Numbered from the stretch's first letter, positions 9,520 through 20,876 are shown. The stretch is 64,000 nucleotides of DNA from Ixodes scapularis (GCF_016920785.2 NW_024609955.1:558001-622000), one strand, 5' to 3'. The notes: generated by a model not told the origin, from the letters alone. Numbers and translations are program-made.

Positions 9520-10917
9520 ATGGCGCCCCACCCCTCTAAACCCCGTTCAGGGCACGCCCTTAAAAGGCGTTGCCTTGAACACAAAACCATTGACAAAGAT
9601 CCCGAGGTAGAATCCTTCACAAAGTTTTTTGTTGTTCACTCTCTTGATGAACACAAGACAGTTGCAAAGATGTCACCCTTCATTGTAGCCAAAGTTCTAG
9701 AGCACCTTGTAGGGTTTTCCTACAAGGCAAAAAAACTGTATTCTGGAGACCTCCTTGTGGAGGTAAACACAAAAAAGCAAAGCGAAGCACTCCTCAACCT
9801 CACCACCATTGTTGATGTGAAGGTGTCGGTGAGTCCTCACCGCACACTTAACACCATTCGTGGAGTCCTCTCTGAAGACGACTTTCTGGACACAAGCGAA
9901 GAAGAACTTCTCGAGGGACTTAAAAGTTCCGGCGTTGTCGCTGTTAAACGCATAATGTTTCGGAAAAATGGTGAACAGGTTCCTTCGAAACATGTTATCC
10001 TGACCTTTGAAAAGCACACACTCCCAGAGACCGTCAAGGCAGGATACCTGAACTGCCGCATTCGCCCTTACGTCCCCAACCCCCAGCGGTGCTTCCGTTG
10101 CCAACGTTTTGGTCACGGAGCACGCAGCTGCCGAGGGAAGGAGACATGTGCAAAGTGTGGCAGTCAGGGCCATGTTTCTGACATTTGTGAGGAGGCTGTG
10201 GCCCACTGTGTTAATTGCGGTGGACCACACCCCGCTTACTATCGTACCTGTCCCTCGTGGAAACAAGAGAAAGACACCCTTGCCATTAAAGTGAAGGAGA
10301 ACATTTCGTATTCGGAAGCGAAAAAACGTTTCTCCTTTGTGTCAAAGGGGAGTTTTGCCGACGTGGTGCGCAGGGGCCCTGCACCACGCTCGGAGTCGAG
10401 GGCCACGCAGGTCTCTCCCGAGACCTTGGCGGCCGACCTCAGGGCCCCAGCTCCTCGACAGGGGCAGCAGCAGCTTCCTCCAGCCCCTGGTGGTGGCACG
10501 CGTGCTGCCCCTCCATCCAAGGACAGGCCGGCAGCAGCCGCGCCTTCCCCCTCTCCTAGGTCCCCTCCTAGGGAGGAGCGAGCTTCTCGCTCCTGCTCGG
10601 TGGAGAGGGTCCCCCTACTGAAGGAGCAGCATGGTACCCATGCAGCTCCTGTGAAAGGAGGTGTCAAGACGAACTTGGGTGACCCCTCGCCCAGTTCGTC
10701 CGCCACTCCTCCATCCGGTCGTGGCCGGGGTTTTCCCCCGCGCGTACCAGGCCGGACCAGCTCCGTCATACTCCATCCATCGGACACTTCGCAGGACATG
10801 GAGATACCAACTGATGCTGACAGTCAGTCTACTCCTGGGTCCGACCAGGATGGTATGGAATGGGAGACAGCTTCTCGTAAATCTAAAAAGAAACAACCTG
10901 TAGTAGCGCCCAAGTGA
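9520..10917 (+). CDS. LINE A ORF1, gag-like with CCHC knuckles
   Basis: A 465-residue RNA-binding ORF1 protein starting at the ATG at 9,520. An N-terminal globular region (residues about 30-180) precedes three zinc-knuckle-like units beginning with RCFRCQRFGHGARSC near residue 188. A long proline-, serine- and arginine-rich disordered tail follows. Such proteins bind the element RNA and form the ribonucleoprotein with ORF2 protein. The frame is intact. It is roughly two-thirds identical to LINE B ORF1 over the folded region. Confidence 0.85.
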   Translation: MAPHPSKPRSGHALKRRCLEHKTIDKDPEVESFTKFFVVHSLDEHKTVAKMSPFIVAKVLEHLVGFSYKAKKLYSGDLLVEVNTKKQSEALLNLTTIVDVKVSVSPHRTLNTIRGVLSEDDFLDTSEEELLEGLKSSGVVAVKRIMFRKNGEQVPSKHVILTFEKHTLPETVKAGYLNCRIRPYVPNPQRCFRCQRFGHGARSCRGKETCAKCGSQGHVSDICEEAVAHCVNCGGPHPAYYRTCPSWKQEKDTLAIKVKENISYSEAKKRFSFVSKGSFADVVRRGPAPRSESRATQVSPETLAADLRAPAPRQGQQQLPPAPGGGTRAAPPSKDRPAAAAPSPSPRSPPREERASRSCSVERVPLLKEQHGTHAAPVKGGVKTNLGDPSPSSSATPPSGRGRGFPPRVPGRTSSVILHPSDTSQDMEIPTDADSQSTPGSDQDGMEWETASRKSKKKQPVVAPK

Positions 10918-11042
10918 TGACCCCAATAGCTGCCGTATTGTGGTCACATATTCCACCTAGCTCAAGTTGGCTCTCCATAGCTTTATTTATTTTACCAGGT
11001 TTTATCTTCTTATATTTACATATTTACACACTTTTTTAATAG

Positions 11043-14000
11043 ATGACGAAGTTACATTTTATGCAATGGAACTGTCGCGGTATTTTAAGAAATATTGATG
11101 ATGTCAATCATTTCATGGATGAGCTTCGACCCATCGCTCTTGCCTTGCAAGAAACCCATCTTCACTCTAATTCTTTTAACATTTTAAGGCGCCATCAGGT
11201 TTTCAGGAAAGACCGTCCCGCTTCCACTCCTTCAGGTGGCGTTGCAGTAGTTGTGCAGAGTGGAGTCGCTTGCTCTCAAGTCCCACTCCGCACACCTCTG
11301 GAGGCAGTTGCAGTGCGTCTCCTCGTGGACCGCCTTGTAACGCTTGTTTCTTTATACTTACCGCCAAATGTTCCTTTAAATCTTCAAGAGCTGCAGGGAC
11401 TTGTTGGACAGCTTCCTCAACCGTTTTTAATTTTAGGTGATTTTAACGCTCATCATCCCATGTGGGGTAGTACCCGTCAGGACTCCCGTGGTGGTGTAAT
11501 TGAACGTCTTTTATTGTCTTCTGGGCTGTGCCTTCTTAACAGGAGAGAGCCAACTTTTTTTTAGTGCGGCACACAACACATTCACATCTATTGATCTTTC
11601 TATCGCTTCACCTTCATTACTTCCTTGCTTTTCATGGAAGGTTCTCCATAACCCTTTTGGAAGTGATCATTATCCAGTTGTTTTAGAAAGTACCGTTCCA
11701 TTGCCTAATCTTTTAAAGCGGGTTCCTAGGTGGAAGTTAGACAAGGCAGACTGGGCACTTTTTAATCTTCACTCCACTTTGGATCCTTCGCTTCTTTCGT
11801 CTATGTCCCCTGAGAACGCTACACTTTATGTTACTGAGCAGATACTAAAGGCTGCTCAGCAGTCCATTCCCCAAACATCTGGTAATATACCCAAAAAATG
11901 TAAACCTTGGTGGAATAAGGAGTGTGCCACAACCCGGGCGGACCAAAATAGGGCGTGGGGCAGATTTCGCAGGTACCCCACTTCAAGCAACCTTGTTGAG
12001 TTCAAGCGACGAAAAGCCAAGGCTCGTTGGACTAGGAAGCAGGCAAAGCGGAAGTCGTGGATGAAGTATCTCTCTTCTTTAACCAGCTTTGTCCCAGCCA
12101 AGGAGGCCTGGGACAGATACAGGAAAGTAAATGGGGATTACAGGTGCTTTGCCATTCCAACGTTTAATGCTCCTTCTTCGTCTCTAAAAGATATTGGTAA
12201 CATACTCGGGGAACATTTTTATAATTCATCTAGTTCGGCCAACTACAGTGTTTCCTTCGGACAGTTAAAAGTTCGTGCGGAACGACAAAAGCTTGTCATG
12301 TCAGGAGGAAACTCGGCATCGTATAACCAACCATTTACGCGATGCGAGCTTGAGATGGCTCTTAATGTGAGAAAGCTCTCTGCCCCTGGTCCCGATGGAA
12401 TCCATTATGAAATGCTGCGCCGCCTTTCTACAGAATCCCTTGAAAACCTTCTCCTGTTTTTTAATCTTTTGTGGGAAAAGGCATGTTTCCCTCAGGCTTG
12501 GAAACACGCACATATCATCCCCCTCCTAAAGCCTAACAAAGACCCCTCACAACCATCAAGCTATCGCCCAATTGCACTCACAAGCTGCCTTGGGAAAACA
12601 TATGAAAGGCTTATAAACAGGCGACTGGTCTACATGTTAGAAAGCCAGAGGGTCTTTGATAACAATCAATGTGGATTTCGCCAAGGTCGATCTACCCTTG
12701 ACCACTTAGTTCGCCTGGAGACTGTGATACGTGAGGCATTTGTAAACAGGCAGCACTGTGTTGCGGTTTTTTTCGACTTAGAAAGGGCGTATGACACAGC
12801 ATGGAGGTATGGGATTCTCCGAAACCTGTATGCCTGTAATATCCGGGGCCGTATGCTACGAAGCATAAAGGAATATCTGACAGACAGGACTTTCCAAGTT
12901 CGTCTCGGCTCAGCCCTATCTGACTCCTTTGTTCAAGAAAATGGAGTCCCTCAAGGGGGTGTTTTAAGTGTGACTTTGTTTTTGCTGACAATGAATTCAC
13001 TCGCACGACTGCTGCCACCATCTATTTCGTATTCTCTTTATGCTGATGATATACAGATTTCATCATCGTCCTGTAACCTTTCTAGTTGTGAGCGCCAGTT
13101 GCAGTTAGCCATAAACAAATTGTCCAAGTGGGCCGACGAAAATGGGTTCAAGTTCTCTGCTTCAAAAACGGTCTGTGTTCCTTTTTCTTTGCGACGCGGG
13201 CTGTCTTTGGATCCCTCCCTGAAATTAAATGGAACACCTATTCCAGTTAAAAAGGAGCACCGGTTTCTTGGTGTAATATTTGATAAAAAGCTTAACTTTA
13301 TTTCCCACCTTAAAGCTCTGAAGCAAAAATGCCTTCAGTCCACAAACCTTTTGAAAGTTTTATCTCACAAGTCTTGGGGGTCTGATAGAAAATGTATCCT
13401 GCAGTTATACAACGCCCTTGTACGATCCCGTCTTGACTACGGTGCAATAGTGTATGGATCGGCTCGGCCTTCTGCCCTTAAAATGTTGGACCCAGTTCAC
13501 CATCTCGGCTTGCGACTGGCAACAGGAGCCTTTCGAACATCGCCCGTCCTCAGTTTGTATGCAGAATCCAATGAGCTGTCCCTGAACAAACGACGTACAT
13601 ATCTTAGTCTAACATATGCTTATAAGATTCTGGCCGACCCCCAGCATCCGACATACTCTTCACTTACAAGGTCAAGGTTCTTTCGCCTTTTTGAAAATAA
13701 ACCAAGCATTGTGACTCCGTTAAGCTTCCGTATTGAACATCTTCGCACTTCTCTGCACCTTCCTCTGGGCCAGGTCGGCCTCATTAGGAAAGTCAACGGT
13801 ATTCCACCTTGGAAAGCACAGCGAGTTGAATCTGACTGGTCTCTTGCGAAGTTCAACAAGCACGGCATTTCCCAAGCTGTAATTATGCAAGAGTTTGGTG
13901 AACTGCAAACTAAGTATGATGGTTATCTTCATGTTTATACAGATGGTGCCAAGACTTCTTCTTTTGTCGGTTGCGCTGTGTATTCAGAACGCTTTTCCAA

Positions 14001-14760
14001 GGTTCAACGACTCGATTGTGTCGCCAGCATTTTTACGGCGGAACTCTATGCGGTATCAATGGCGATCGAATGCATTATCAATAGGAAAATACTGAGGGCG
14101 GTCCTGTTTGTTGACTCTCAAAGTGTGATTCTTGCAGTTTGCTCTCTTAAAGACACTAAAAATATGCTTGTACAACAGATTCAATATAAACTTAACACTG
14201 CTTTGCATGGAGGTCAAAATATAAAATTTTGTTGGGTACCCAGTCACATTGGCATACATGGCAATGAAGAAGCCGACAAGCTTGCAGGGTCTGCCGGTAA
14301 CCTTCCACAATCTCTGTCCTGTTTACCCTATCAAGATATTAAGCCCTTGGTAAAGTCCTCAATTCTTCATTCTTGGCAATTGGAATGGGACATGGAGTGT
14401 GGTAACAAGCTTCATGTTACCAAACCGGCTTTGGGAGTTTGGGAAAGCTCTTCATGCAAGAGCCGACTCCATGAAACGTTGTTGTGCCGTCTGAGAATCG
14501 GACACTCTTTTGTAACCCATAGGCATCTGCTTTCGGGAGAAGATCCACCAGTCTGCGATCAGTGTGGTGATAGGCTCACTGTTTTGCATATCTTGTGGTT
14601 GTGCCCTGGTCTTGAGCCCAAGCGCCGCATTCATTTCCCTGAATTTTTTCAACATCATATCCCATTTCATCCTGCTCTCTTTCTGGGAGAGAATCCTCTG
14701 GTCTCTTTTGAACGAGTAATAGAATTTCTTGGTAGTATTGGCCTTTTATACCGATTATAG
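11043..14760 (+). pseudogene. LINE A ORF2 (EN-RT-RNase H), frameshifted
   Basis: This encodes the apurinic-like endonuclease (GDFNAHHP near residue 131), the reverse transcriptase (PGPDGIHYE; PQGGVLSVTLF; YADD near residue 665), RNase H (YTDGAK; SHIGIHGNEEAD) and a C-terminal CxxC...H...C finger (CDQCGDRLTVLHILWLC). The first frame stops at 11,562-11,564 directly after a T-run at about 11,552-11,560. The remaining 1,060 codons are open in the next frame, so a one-base indel in the homopolymer breaks an otherwise complete ORF2. The element could have been active recently; this copy is not intact as sequenced. Confidence 0.9.
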
Positions 14761-14874
14761 CTTTTTGGTTAGCCGTTTTGTAAAACCTGTTTTATAGTAC
14801 AAACCTTCAATTAGTTTGGCGCAGATGGCCTCGTAGCTATTGCGCCATAAACCCCCAAAATCTCTCTCTCTCTC

Positions 14875-14886
14875 TCACCTCTCCAC
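14875..14886 (+). repeat. Target-site duplication, right copy (LINE A)
   Basis: Second copy of TCACCTCTCCAC, after which the viral reading frame resumes at 14,887. Confidence 0.9.
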
Positions 14887-15772
14887 TCACCCAAGACTAT
14901 CTAGACTCTTCGCACAATCGAGAAAAGGCCTGTAAAGATCTGATGCGCAACGTGAAGGACGGGGACCTCAAGCCCGACGAGCGCGAAGGAGACTGTGAAA
15001 ACGCGATCCAGGTGTTTAGGCAGAGGGCGGCCGGTCGGTCGCGCCTGCAAGTGGACGCCCTCGATCAGGGCAAGCAGATTGTGTACACCCTGTTTAACGG
15101 CAAGAGGGTCAAGAACGGCGACTTTAATCCGGTCTACTTTCGTCTCGCGAACGAGGTCGCCGTCGACTTTAGCGGATGCGATGTGGTGGTTGAAAAGTTG
15201 TTGGACTGCGCCCTTTTGACGGAAGACGAGCAGTTGGTCTTTGTCATTCCGCAAGAGTACTTTACCAACAACCTGTGCCCTCAGTTTACCCGGTGGGTCT
15301 TGAAGAACCTAGACTATATCGATCCACTGGATCACATGTCTTCGCTGTTTGTATTGTGTCGAACAAACAGGCGCATCTATTCTCACCTGTACAAAAGTCT
15401 CAAGAACGTGTTGGATGCCGATTCGAACAAGGATAACGTTTTATTGGCCTGCATTCGTTTGTACATCAACATGCTGACGCGAGACCCAAACAAAATTGCT
15501 TCTCTGAATCGATCGTACATTGGCAAGTCGAGAGATCGCCTCTCGGCGGCCTGTTTCGAGAACCCCAAAAAGGTGCTCGTCAAGTCGGCGCTGTGCGAAG
15601 AACGCAAGAGGGGCTGGACTTCAACCAACTTTGCATTTGGTCTCGACATTTCGCACGTGGGCGTCTTGCAAAACACCAGCAAGGTCGTCGTCGTGGAGGA
15701 AAAAGAGGACGACTTTGAATTTTACGACCCAAAATCTCCGTGACGATATTTGTCCCACCCCTCCTTGCCCAT

Positions 15773-17084
15773 CTACAATCTGGTGTATTCCAGATTCAGA
15801 ACGTGCTCGCGTACGGGAAATTCCAACACGAGTTCTATGAACCAAAAGTGACAGCGCTTTTGTTTGTACAACAGGTGTTTGCTGTACAGGAGTTCGTCCG
15901 TTTTGCAGCGGCAGTCGTCCGAATCGCAGTAGCCGAGGATCGAGTGTAGTTCGAGGACGGATGCCGTTTCCTGGCACTCGGCGTACTCGTTGAGGTCAAA
16001 TAGATAACATCGGTCTTGTTCATCGTCTTGCTGCTCTGGGCGGTTCCGTTTACAGGGACAATTTCGAGAAAAGTAGACCCGTTTGTACTCTACGTGTCGA
16101 GCCGCGAGAGACTTCATGACCTCGACGAGCTCTTCGATCGGTTTCTGCAGGGGATAATAGGGGTCATCGGCTCCGTCTACCTTGAGATTGTCGAGACAGT
16201 AAGTGTAATTGACGTTGGCCATCTTTTGCTTGTGCCGCCAGTAGAAATCGTGAACGACTCGAAAGTATAGCTTGGCGTATTCGGCCTCGTTTCTGACAAA
16301 ATCGTCGAGCGATACTTGCGCAGCGTACTCTTTGACGGACTGGCTAAAGTCCATCTCGGCGCAGTTTAAGTGACGGCTCGTGTCGGCGAGAACTCCGTCC
16401 GCTTGCTCGGCTACGTCTCGAATTTCAAAGGCGTCCAGGTCTTGGAGGAGAGACACCACGCTTTCCAAGTCTCGGAAGCTCTTGCGGGGGTTGGCTCCGC
16501 ACAGGTCCTTGAAGGCCTCGACCAGACGATGTCCCTTGATCCACGACTTTACCTCGCATAGGATTTCGAAACACCGATTCGCGTAATCAAACATGTGATT
16601 TAATTCTCTCCTCTGTCGATTGATGTCGCACACGTGCCTATATTGGTCCCAAATGTCGAGGGTGCCGTCGTACAGGAATTGGAGCATTAGATTGGTAATC
16701 TTGTCTTTGATGCCAAACGGTCACGTCGACGACGTCGCCCTTGATCGCGTAGCCCAGCGCCTCAATGAATCTGCACCTGATCTGAAGATCCAGACACTCG
16801 TCGTCGCCTTCGTCGTCGTACTTACGCTGACGGTACACGCGGTTCCAGTCGGCTAGCAGTTGCTTGGCAAAGGGACTGCAGTGTGCGAGATCGGACACGC
16901 ACGGCGTGACGCACCTGGACGGCGCTTGAACGGCCACGTATTCGAGTACTTTGATCAGGGCGTTTCTCATGTTGTAAAAGGTGTTTGTGGCGAGGCGCGT
17001 GTTTGTCGCCATCATGGTCTGTGTCGGCGAAAAGACGTGATATACCGCAGGTACGACGACGAGCAACAAGTGTTTGAGGTTCAT
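15773..17084 (-). pseudogene. Cys-bearing protein with hydrophobic N-terminus, frameshifted
   Basis: The ATG at 17,084-17,082 opens a frame whose first 15-20 residues are hydrophobic (MNLKHLLLVVVPAVY), a signal peptide or signal anchor. The frame reads well to about 16,715, then shifts into a second frame that continues to 15,773. The ancestral product is about 437 residues. The C-terminal third holds several cysteine pairs (for example RNCPCKRN and CDSDDCRCK), suggesting a disulfide-stabilised ectodomain. It converges on the gene ending at 15,743. This layout resembles virion envelope proteins, but no named family is recognised. Confidence 0.6.
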
Positions 17085-17248
17085 GTCCTGTGCGTTGAAG
17101 ACGAGTTCGGCAGCCTCGACAAAAACTAAACTCTGTCCGGGTGCTGGCTCTCTTGAGAATAAACTTTGAAATTCCCATTTGTTCGTTGTACGTCCACCAA
17201 TCCAAGAGGAGTCGTTTCGTCCTGCCGAGGACGTCTGCCAAGGCCACT

Positions 17249-17602
17249 ATGGACTCTTCTTCCACCTTCATGACCGAGTTGATGGCGAGAATGGCTCCTT
17301 ACGCTTTCGAGAATCGCAACGCCCAAGACTTGGCGTACAAGATTGCACAAAGCCTCGGCAAGAACAGCTCCGAAGTCGCCGACGCGATACTGCACGTCAA
17401 CGGACTGGTCGTCAGCGATTCCCCCTTTGCAAGACTGCTTGCCCGCAACGTGGCCGGAAACCTGTTTACTCTACGACGAGATGCAAAGTCCCCTTCCGCG
17501 ATGCAGTCGGAGACGACCGGTAGGATGTACGGGAAGCGCAAGGCCGTTACGGAAATGAGTGGCGACGAAATAATACGAATATATCGAAAGCGGTACAAAT
17601 AA
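17249..17602 (+). CDS. Unrecognised 117-residue viral protein
   Basis: I chose the ATG at 17,249; the frame continues upstream only to a GTG. The product is alpha-helical in character, with a basic C-terminus (MYGKRKAV and IYRKRYK), which suits a nucleic-acid or nuclear role, though none is proven. It is divergent from the 17,084 start, separated by 164 bases. Its stop lies four bases from the converging stop at 17,606. No family recognised. Confidence 0.55.
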   Translation: MDSSSTFMTELMARMAPYAFENRNAQDLAYKIAQSLGKNSSEVADAILHVNGLVVSDSPFARLLARNVAGNLFTLRRDAKSPSAMQSETTGRMYGKRKAVTEMSGDEIIRIYRKRYK

Positions 17603-17605
17603 AAT

Positions 17606-19773
17606 TTAATTGATTCTGGTTTGTGGTGTCGCTGGTTTTTCTTTTGTTTGGTGGTAATTCACGACACCGCTGCCAAGCAGCAATCCTCCTAGCGTCCCGA
17701 GTGTAAGCATGTAAAACACTTCGTTGTTGGGCTTGTCACTATGCTCTGCCGGAGCTGGTGATGAATGAGAAGGAGGCGGCGGTGGGTTTTCGGTCCCGAC
17801 AACGGTGCCGGGTGAGTCTCTCTCAGGTCTCCTGCCGTAGTCGACCGTTTCGTCCACTTGGGACGCCACGAAATCGGTAGATACCTTGGCGGCGTAAATA
17901 ATGAGTTTGTTTGGCAATACGAGTTGTCCCGGGAAGCTGATTTGTTGTTGTTGTTGTTGTTGTTGGGGGGCGCCGGAGCCGCACGCCCTTGCGTCGGTGC
18001 CGATGGTCGCCTGTCCCAGAGGGATTCCATAGAGTCGGGTAATGCCACCCTCTCGTAGGGTAGACGAGCGTCCAAGTGTTGGCTCTGCCCGTTGTGCGTG
18101 TGTATGGGGAGTTGAAAGTGGTACGTTTCCACCATGTCGGTGATGCCCGACCCGCCGGCACCCAGATGACTAAGGTATTTTTTGACCACCCGCGCGTCTC
18201 CGTCGTACACGGCCAAGTTTATTCCGTTATCGATCGAAGATGCCACGCCGAGTGCCTTGCGGAGTCCGTCGACTAGTACCATGATTTCGTTTAGTTTTCG
18301 CGAATTGTTCATGATGCGCATGTAGTGGAAATCGTCTCTGGTCTGCGTCTCGATGTTGTCGGCGGTGCCTTGTAAAAAGTGTGTGAGAATCACCCTGCGC
18401 ATCACGTACGGTGCCAGGTTTTGCAGCCAGAGCTCCGCGACGCGCCTCGTCACGGCAAAGCGCCTGTCCGTGTCGGGGAGCGGGTCCGTGACCACAAAAT
18501 GGTAGAGGTAGCGAAAGAGGTCCGACGAGCTGTACTCCATGTGCATCAGGTCGCTCTCGGCGCTGCCGCCCGTGATGAAAAAAGGCAGGGCGTGCGGAAA
18601 CAGTTGGGCCACCACCGGCGGTACCGACGTGGACGATTCTTCGGGCCGGCCCGTCTGCGAGTTTAGCAGGCGGGGCAGATTGGTGTTGGACACTACCATT
18701 GCGGCGCGCATGAGGGCGTACGCCTTGCACACGTAGCGAAGAGCGACAAAGTCCAAGAGACATTCGGCTACGTCGTCCGAAAGAGACTTTGTCTCGTGCA
18801 GGTGATAGTGCGATCGGCCCAAAACGTTCTTGTCCACCGCGTGAGTCGCCGACGAGTACACTACGTCGATCACCGTTCCGTACAGTGTGTGCGACGGGTA
18901 CCGCTCGGCCAGTCTGGTCTTGAGAGCCGGAACGTAAAAGACTCCTTCTCGCTCGGCCAGGAGCATGATGGCCGCCGACGCGTCCCACACCGAGGACCTG
19001 CTCGAAGTGAATGGGTTGAGGGTCTTCGCAAATATCTTTGTATTTGCAAAGTACGGGGACCTGAGGATCGTCTTGCACGCGCTAAAGATTTCGTCGTGAT
19101 TGGGGATCAGAGTCAGGGCCTTGTCGTAGCCTACCCTAAACTCGCGAGCCCAATCGTAGGGCAGGTCGCCGAGGTGCGGCTCTATTTCGTCGGTAAAGAG
19201 CATGCGGGCCAATACTTGATCGAAGGGCACGGCATGCGAGGGGACCCATCCGTTATCGATGACGGAGCGCGTGCCAACTCGAAATAGGAGCATTCCTTGG
19301 TTCGGGTCCAGTTCCATCGTGAGACGCCACTTGGCGGTCAGGTTCTCCACGCAGTCGCTCTCGGCGTGGATGATTCGACGGGTTTCTCTGGGAATGTGAA
19401 AGAAGGTGGGTACCGCGTACAAGACGCGAAAGAAGGGAATCGTGTGCACGTCGTGAGGATCGCCGTTCGTGTTGAAAAAGGGGTAGAGTAGACTCTTGTT
19501 GGGTACGTGGGGTCTAAAGGCGATCGGGTTGTCGGCGTACGAGTCTCGATCGTAACTACCCCAGTAGTTTGTCGTGAAGGAACCCCTGAGGACGACCTCA
19601 ACAACGTGTTCGACGGAACTCGGGGCCTCGGCCGTGCACGCGCCGGGTTGGTGATATGCGTGACGCAGAGTTCCGTTTGCCCACGAATGTTAATTGTTAT
19701 TTGCGGCGAGCGGCGGCGACCCTGCACCAGCACCACCACCACCACCACCTCCTCCTGGTACGACTGCTGCCAT
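17606..19773 (-). pseudogene. Large viral protein with C-terminal anchor (nonsense plus frameshift)
   Basis: ATG 19,773-19,771 starts a Gly-rich leader, and the same frame hits TAA at 19,692-19,690 (codon 28). It is then open to a CCCCCC run (minus strand, about 17,964-17,969) before a CAA-type trinucleotide repeat. A one-base indel there explains the switch to the frame that carries the sensible C-terminus: a linker, a proline-rich segment and a hydrophobic segment (FYMLTLGTLGGLLLGSGVV) ending at 17,606. The ancestral protein would be about 720 residues, a large globular ectodomain with a C-terminal membrane anchor. The central region is well conserved in composition. Probably a virion protein by layout; family not recognised. 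Confidence 0.65.
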
Positions 19774-19811
19774 TATATTTTTATTATAGATACGTCTAGG
19801 TTAGTGAAAAA

Positions 19812-20387
19812 TTATTGCACGGGCCGAGGCGGAGGTGGAACGCTGTATAGAGATTCCGCACTACGCGGAACGTCGTACACCGATGGCGAAGGGGGCGGTA
19901 GCGTTTCGTATTCGTTGTCTATCTGTGGTCTCGGTGGAAGCGGTCGGTTGGCGATTCTCCGCTCTGAAATGTCTCTTCTTCTATCGTCGAACGCCTGTAT
20001 TTGTCGCTGTACGTATCTGTTCAATACGTACTCGTTGTAACCGTAGCCTATTAACGATGTGACCACGAGCTGCAGGCCTAGAACGCTCACTGTCAGGGCC
20101 ATCAGGTGTCCCATACCCCAATTGGATACGTGGTCGTGAATGTCTTTTGCCGTCTTTATTCTATCGAGCAAGCTTTGAAAAAAGGACTCGTCGGCGCAGA
20201 TCGGGACGCCGTCCTTGCTTTGTCGCAGACTTTCCAATATGTCTCGATTCAACCTATGGGCCTCTCGCAGCGACGCAAAGAACACGTACTCTTTCGAATA
20301 ACGGTCCGGATCGTTATCTGCGTCTTTGGATACTTGCGAGTCTAGTATGTGTTTCTGTTCCCGCGTGAGATTTACGTATGACGTCAA
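19812..20387 (-). CDS. Membrane protein with tandem SH3- and SH2-type motifs
   Basis: A 191-residue frame whose earliest start here is TTG; no in-frame ATG precedes the body, so the 5' end is unresolved. A helical charged domain (residues about 1-90) is followed by one membrane segment (about 94-116). The cytoplasmic-type tail is proline-rich and carries RPLPPRP (about 148-154, class I SH3 ligand pattern), YETL (160), YDVP (171) and YSVP (181). YxxP motifs are classic Crk-type SH2 ligands when phosphorylated. These motifs are seen; a role in hijacking host tyrosine-kinase adaptors is inference. It lies divergent to 20,430-20,876. Confidence 0.6.
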   Translation of the reverse strand: MTSYVNLTREQKHILDSQVSKDADNDPDRYSKEYVFFASLREAHRLNRDILESLRQSKDGVPICADESFFQSLLDRIKTAKDIHDHVSNWGMGHLMALTVSVLGLQLVVTSLIGYGYNEYVLNRYVQRQIQAFDDRRRDISERRIANRPLPPRPQIDNEYETLPPPSPSVYDVPRSAESLYSVPPPPRPVQ

Positions 20388-20429
20388 TACGTCCTGGAAC
20401 GTGGCATTTTTTGTTTTAGATAAAAAAAC

Positions 20430-20876
20430 ATGTCCGTTTACGCCACGTTCACTCTGCTGTGCGAAAACGGAAGGGAAGACGACAAACTAGTCAAGGAATG
20501 TAGACGCTACCTAGAAGAATACGTGAGACCGCTGCTCGGAAACGACACTTTTTATGTCGAAGACGATAGAAAGTTGTTCCACGGACACATGTACTACACG
20601 CCGCCTCCCAGTGCCGAACGGAGGGCCGCGTCGGCCATACGGGGCAACGTGGACCACTTGCTGCACGTCTTGGCCAAGCACGTGGATGACGCGGACGTTT
20701 TGCGCTACGCTTATAATGCCGCCGCGAACGTGTTGGATCACTGTAGATTCGAACAGAGGAGAGAAGAAGAGGAGCAATTGACGGAGTGTAAGAACCTTTT
20801 GGAGGCTCGACTGGCAGCGATGGGAGACGAAAGAGGTCGAGACGACAAGTATCTCAAGACTATATTTCACCTGTGA
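20430..20876 (+). CDS. Unrecognised 148-residue viral protein
   Basis: An intact frame from the ATG at 20,430, preceded by an A-rich leader. The product is largely helical and charged, with an E/R-rich segment near residues 110-120 that could form a coiled coil. It lacks membrane segments. Its end overlaps the converging stop of the first hydrophobic-tail paralog (20,867) by ten bases. It lies at the edge of the paralog cluster but shows no similarity to it that I can see. Confidence 0.6.
   Translation: MSVYATFTLLCENGREDDKLVKECRRYLEEYVRPLLGNDTFYVEDDRKLFHGHMYYTPPPSAERRAASAIRGNVDHLLHVLAKHVDDADVLRYAYNAAANVLDHCRFEQRREEEEQLTECKNLLEARLAAMGDERGRDDKYLKTIFHL

Larger units (their letters stand above)
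8975..14874 (+). mobile_element. LINE A: full-length I-type non-LTR retrotransposon
   Basis: A 5.9-kb element with a 5' UTR of about 540 bp, ORF1 (9,520-10,917), ORF2 (11,043-14,760, one frameshift) and a short 3' UTR. The 3' UTR ends in a 7-bp hairpin (TGGCGCA at 14,817-14,823 with TGCGCCA at 14,843-14,849), a C/A-rich stretch and a (TC)n tail. Twelve-base target duplications flank it. Because ORF2 has endonuclease, reverse transcriptase and RNase H, it belongs to the RNase H-bearing I-like group. It inserted into a viral gene. Its 5' UTR is about 94% identical to that of LINE B while the ORFs are far more diverged. Confidence 0.9.
8509..15743 (+). pseudogene. Viral gene split by LINE A (440 codons)
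   Basis: The coding part runs 8,509-8,974 and resumes at 14,887-15,743. Between them sits a LINE flanked by a 12-bp target duplication. Ignoring the insertion and one duplication copy, the frame is continuous for 440 codons with no other lesion, so the gene was intact when the element landed. The first part has a hydrophobic stretch (FFTAMFCTVMFSFAQVGIVL, about residues 126-145) near the break. The rest is a soluble mixed domain with an acidic C-terminal tail. The ATG at 8,509 is chosen because the upstream extension uses TTG. Family unknown. Confidence 0.75.
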
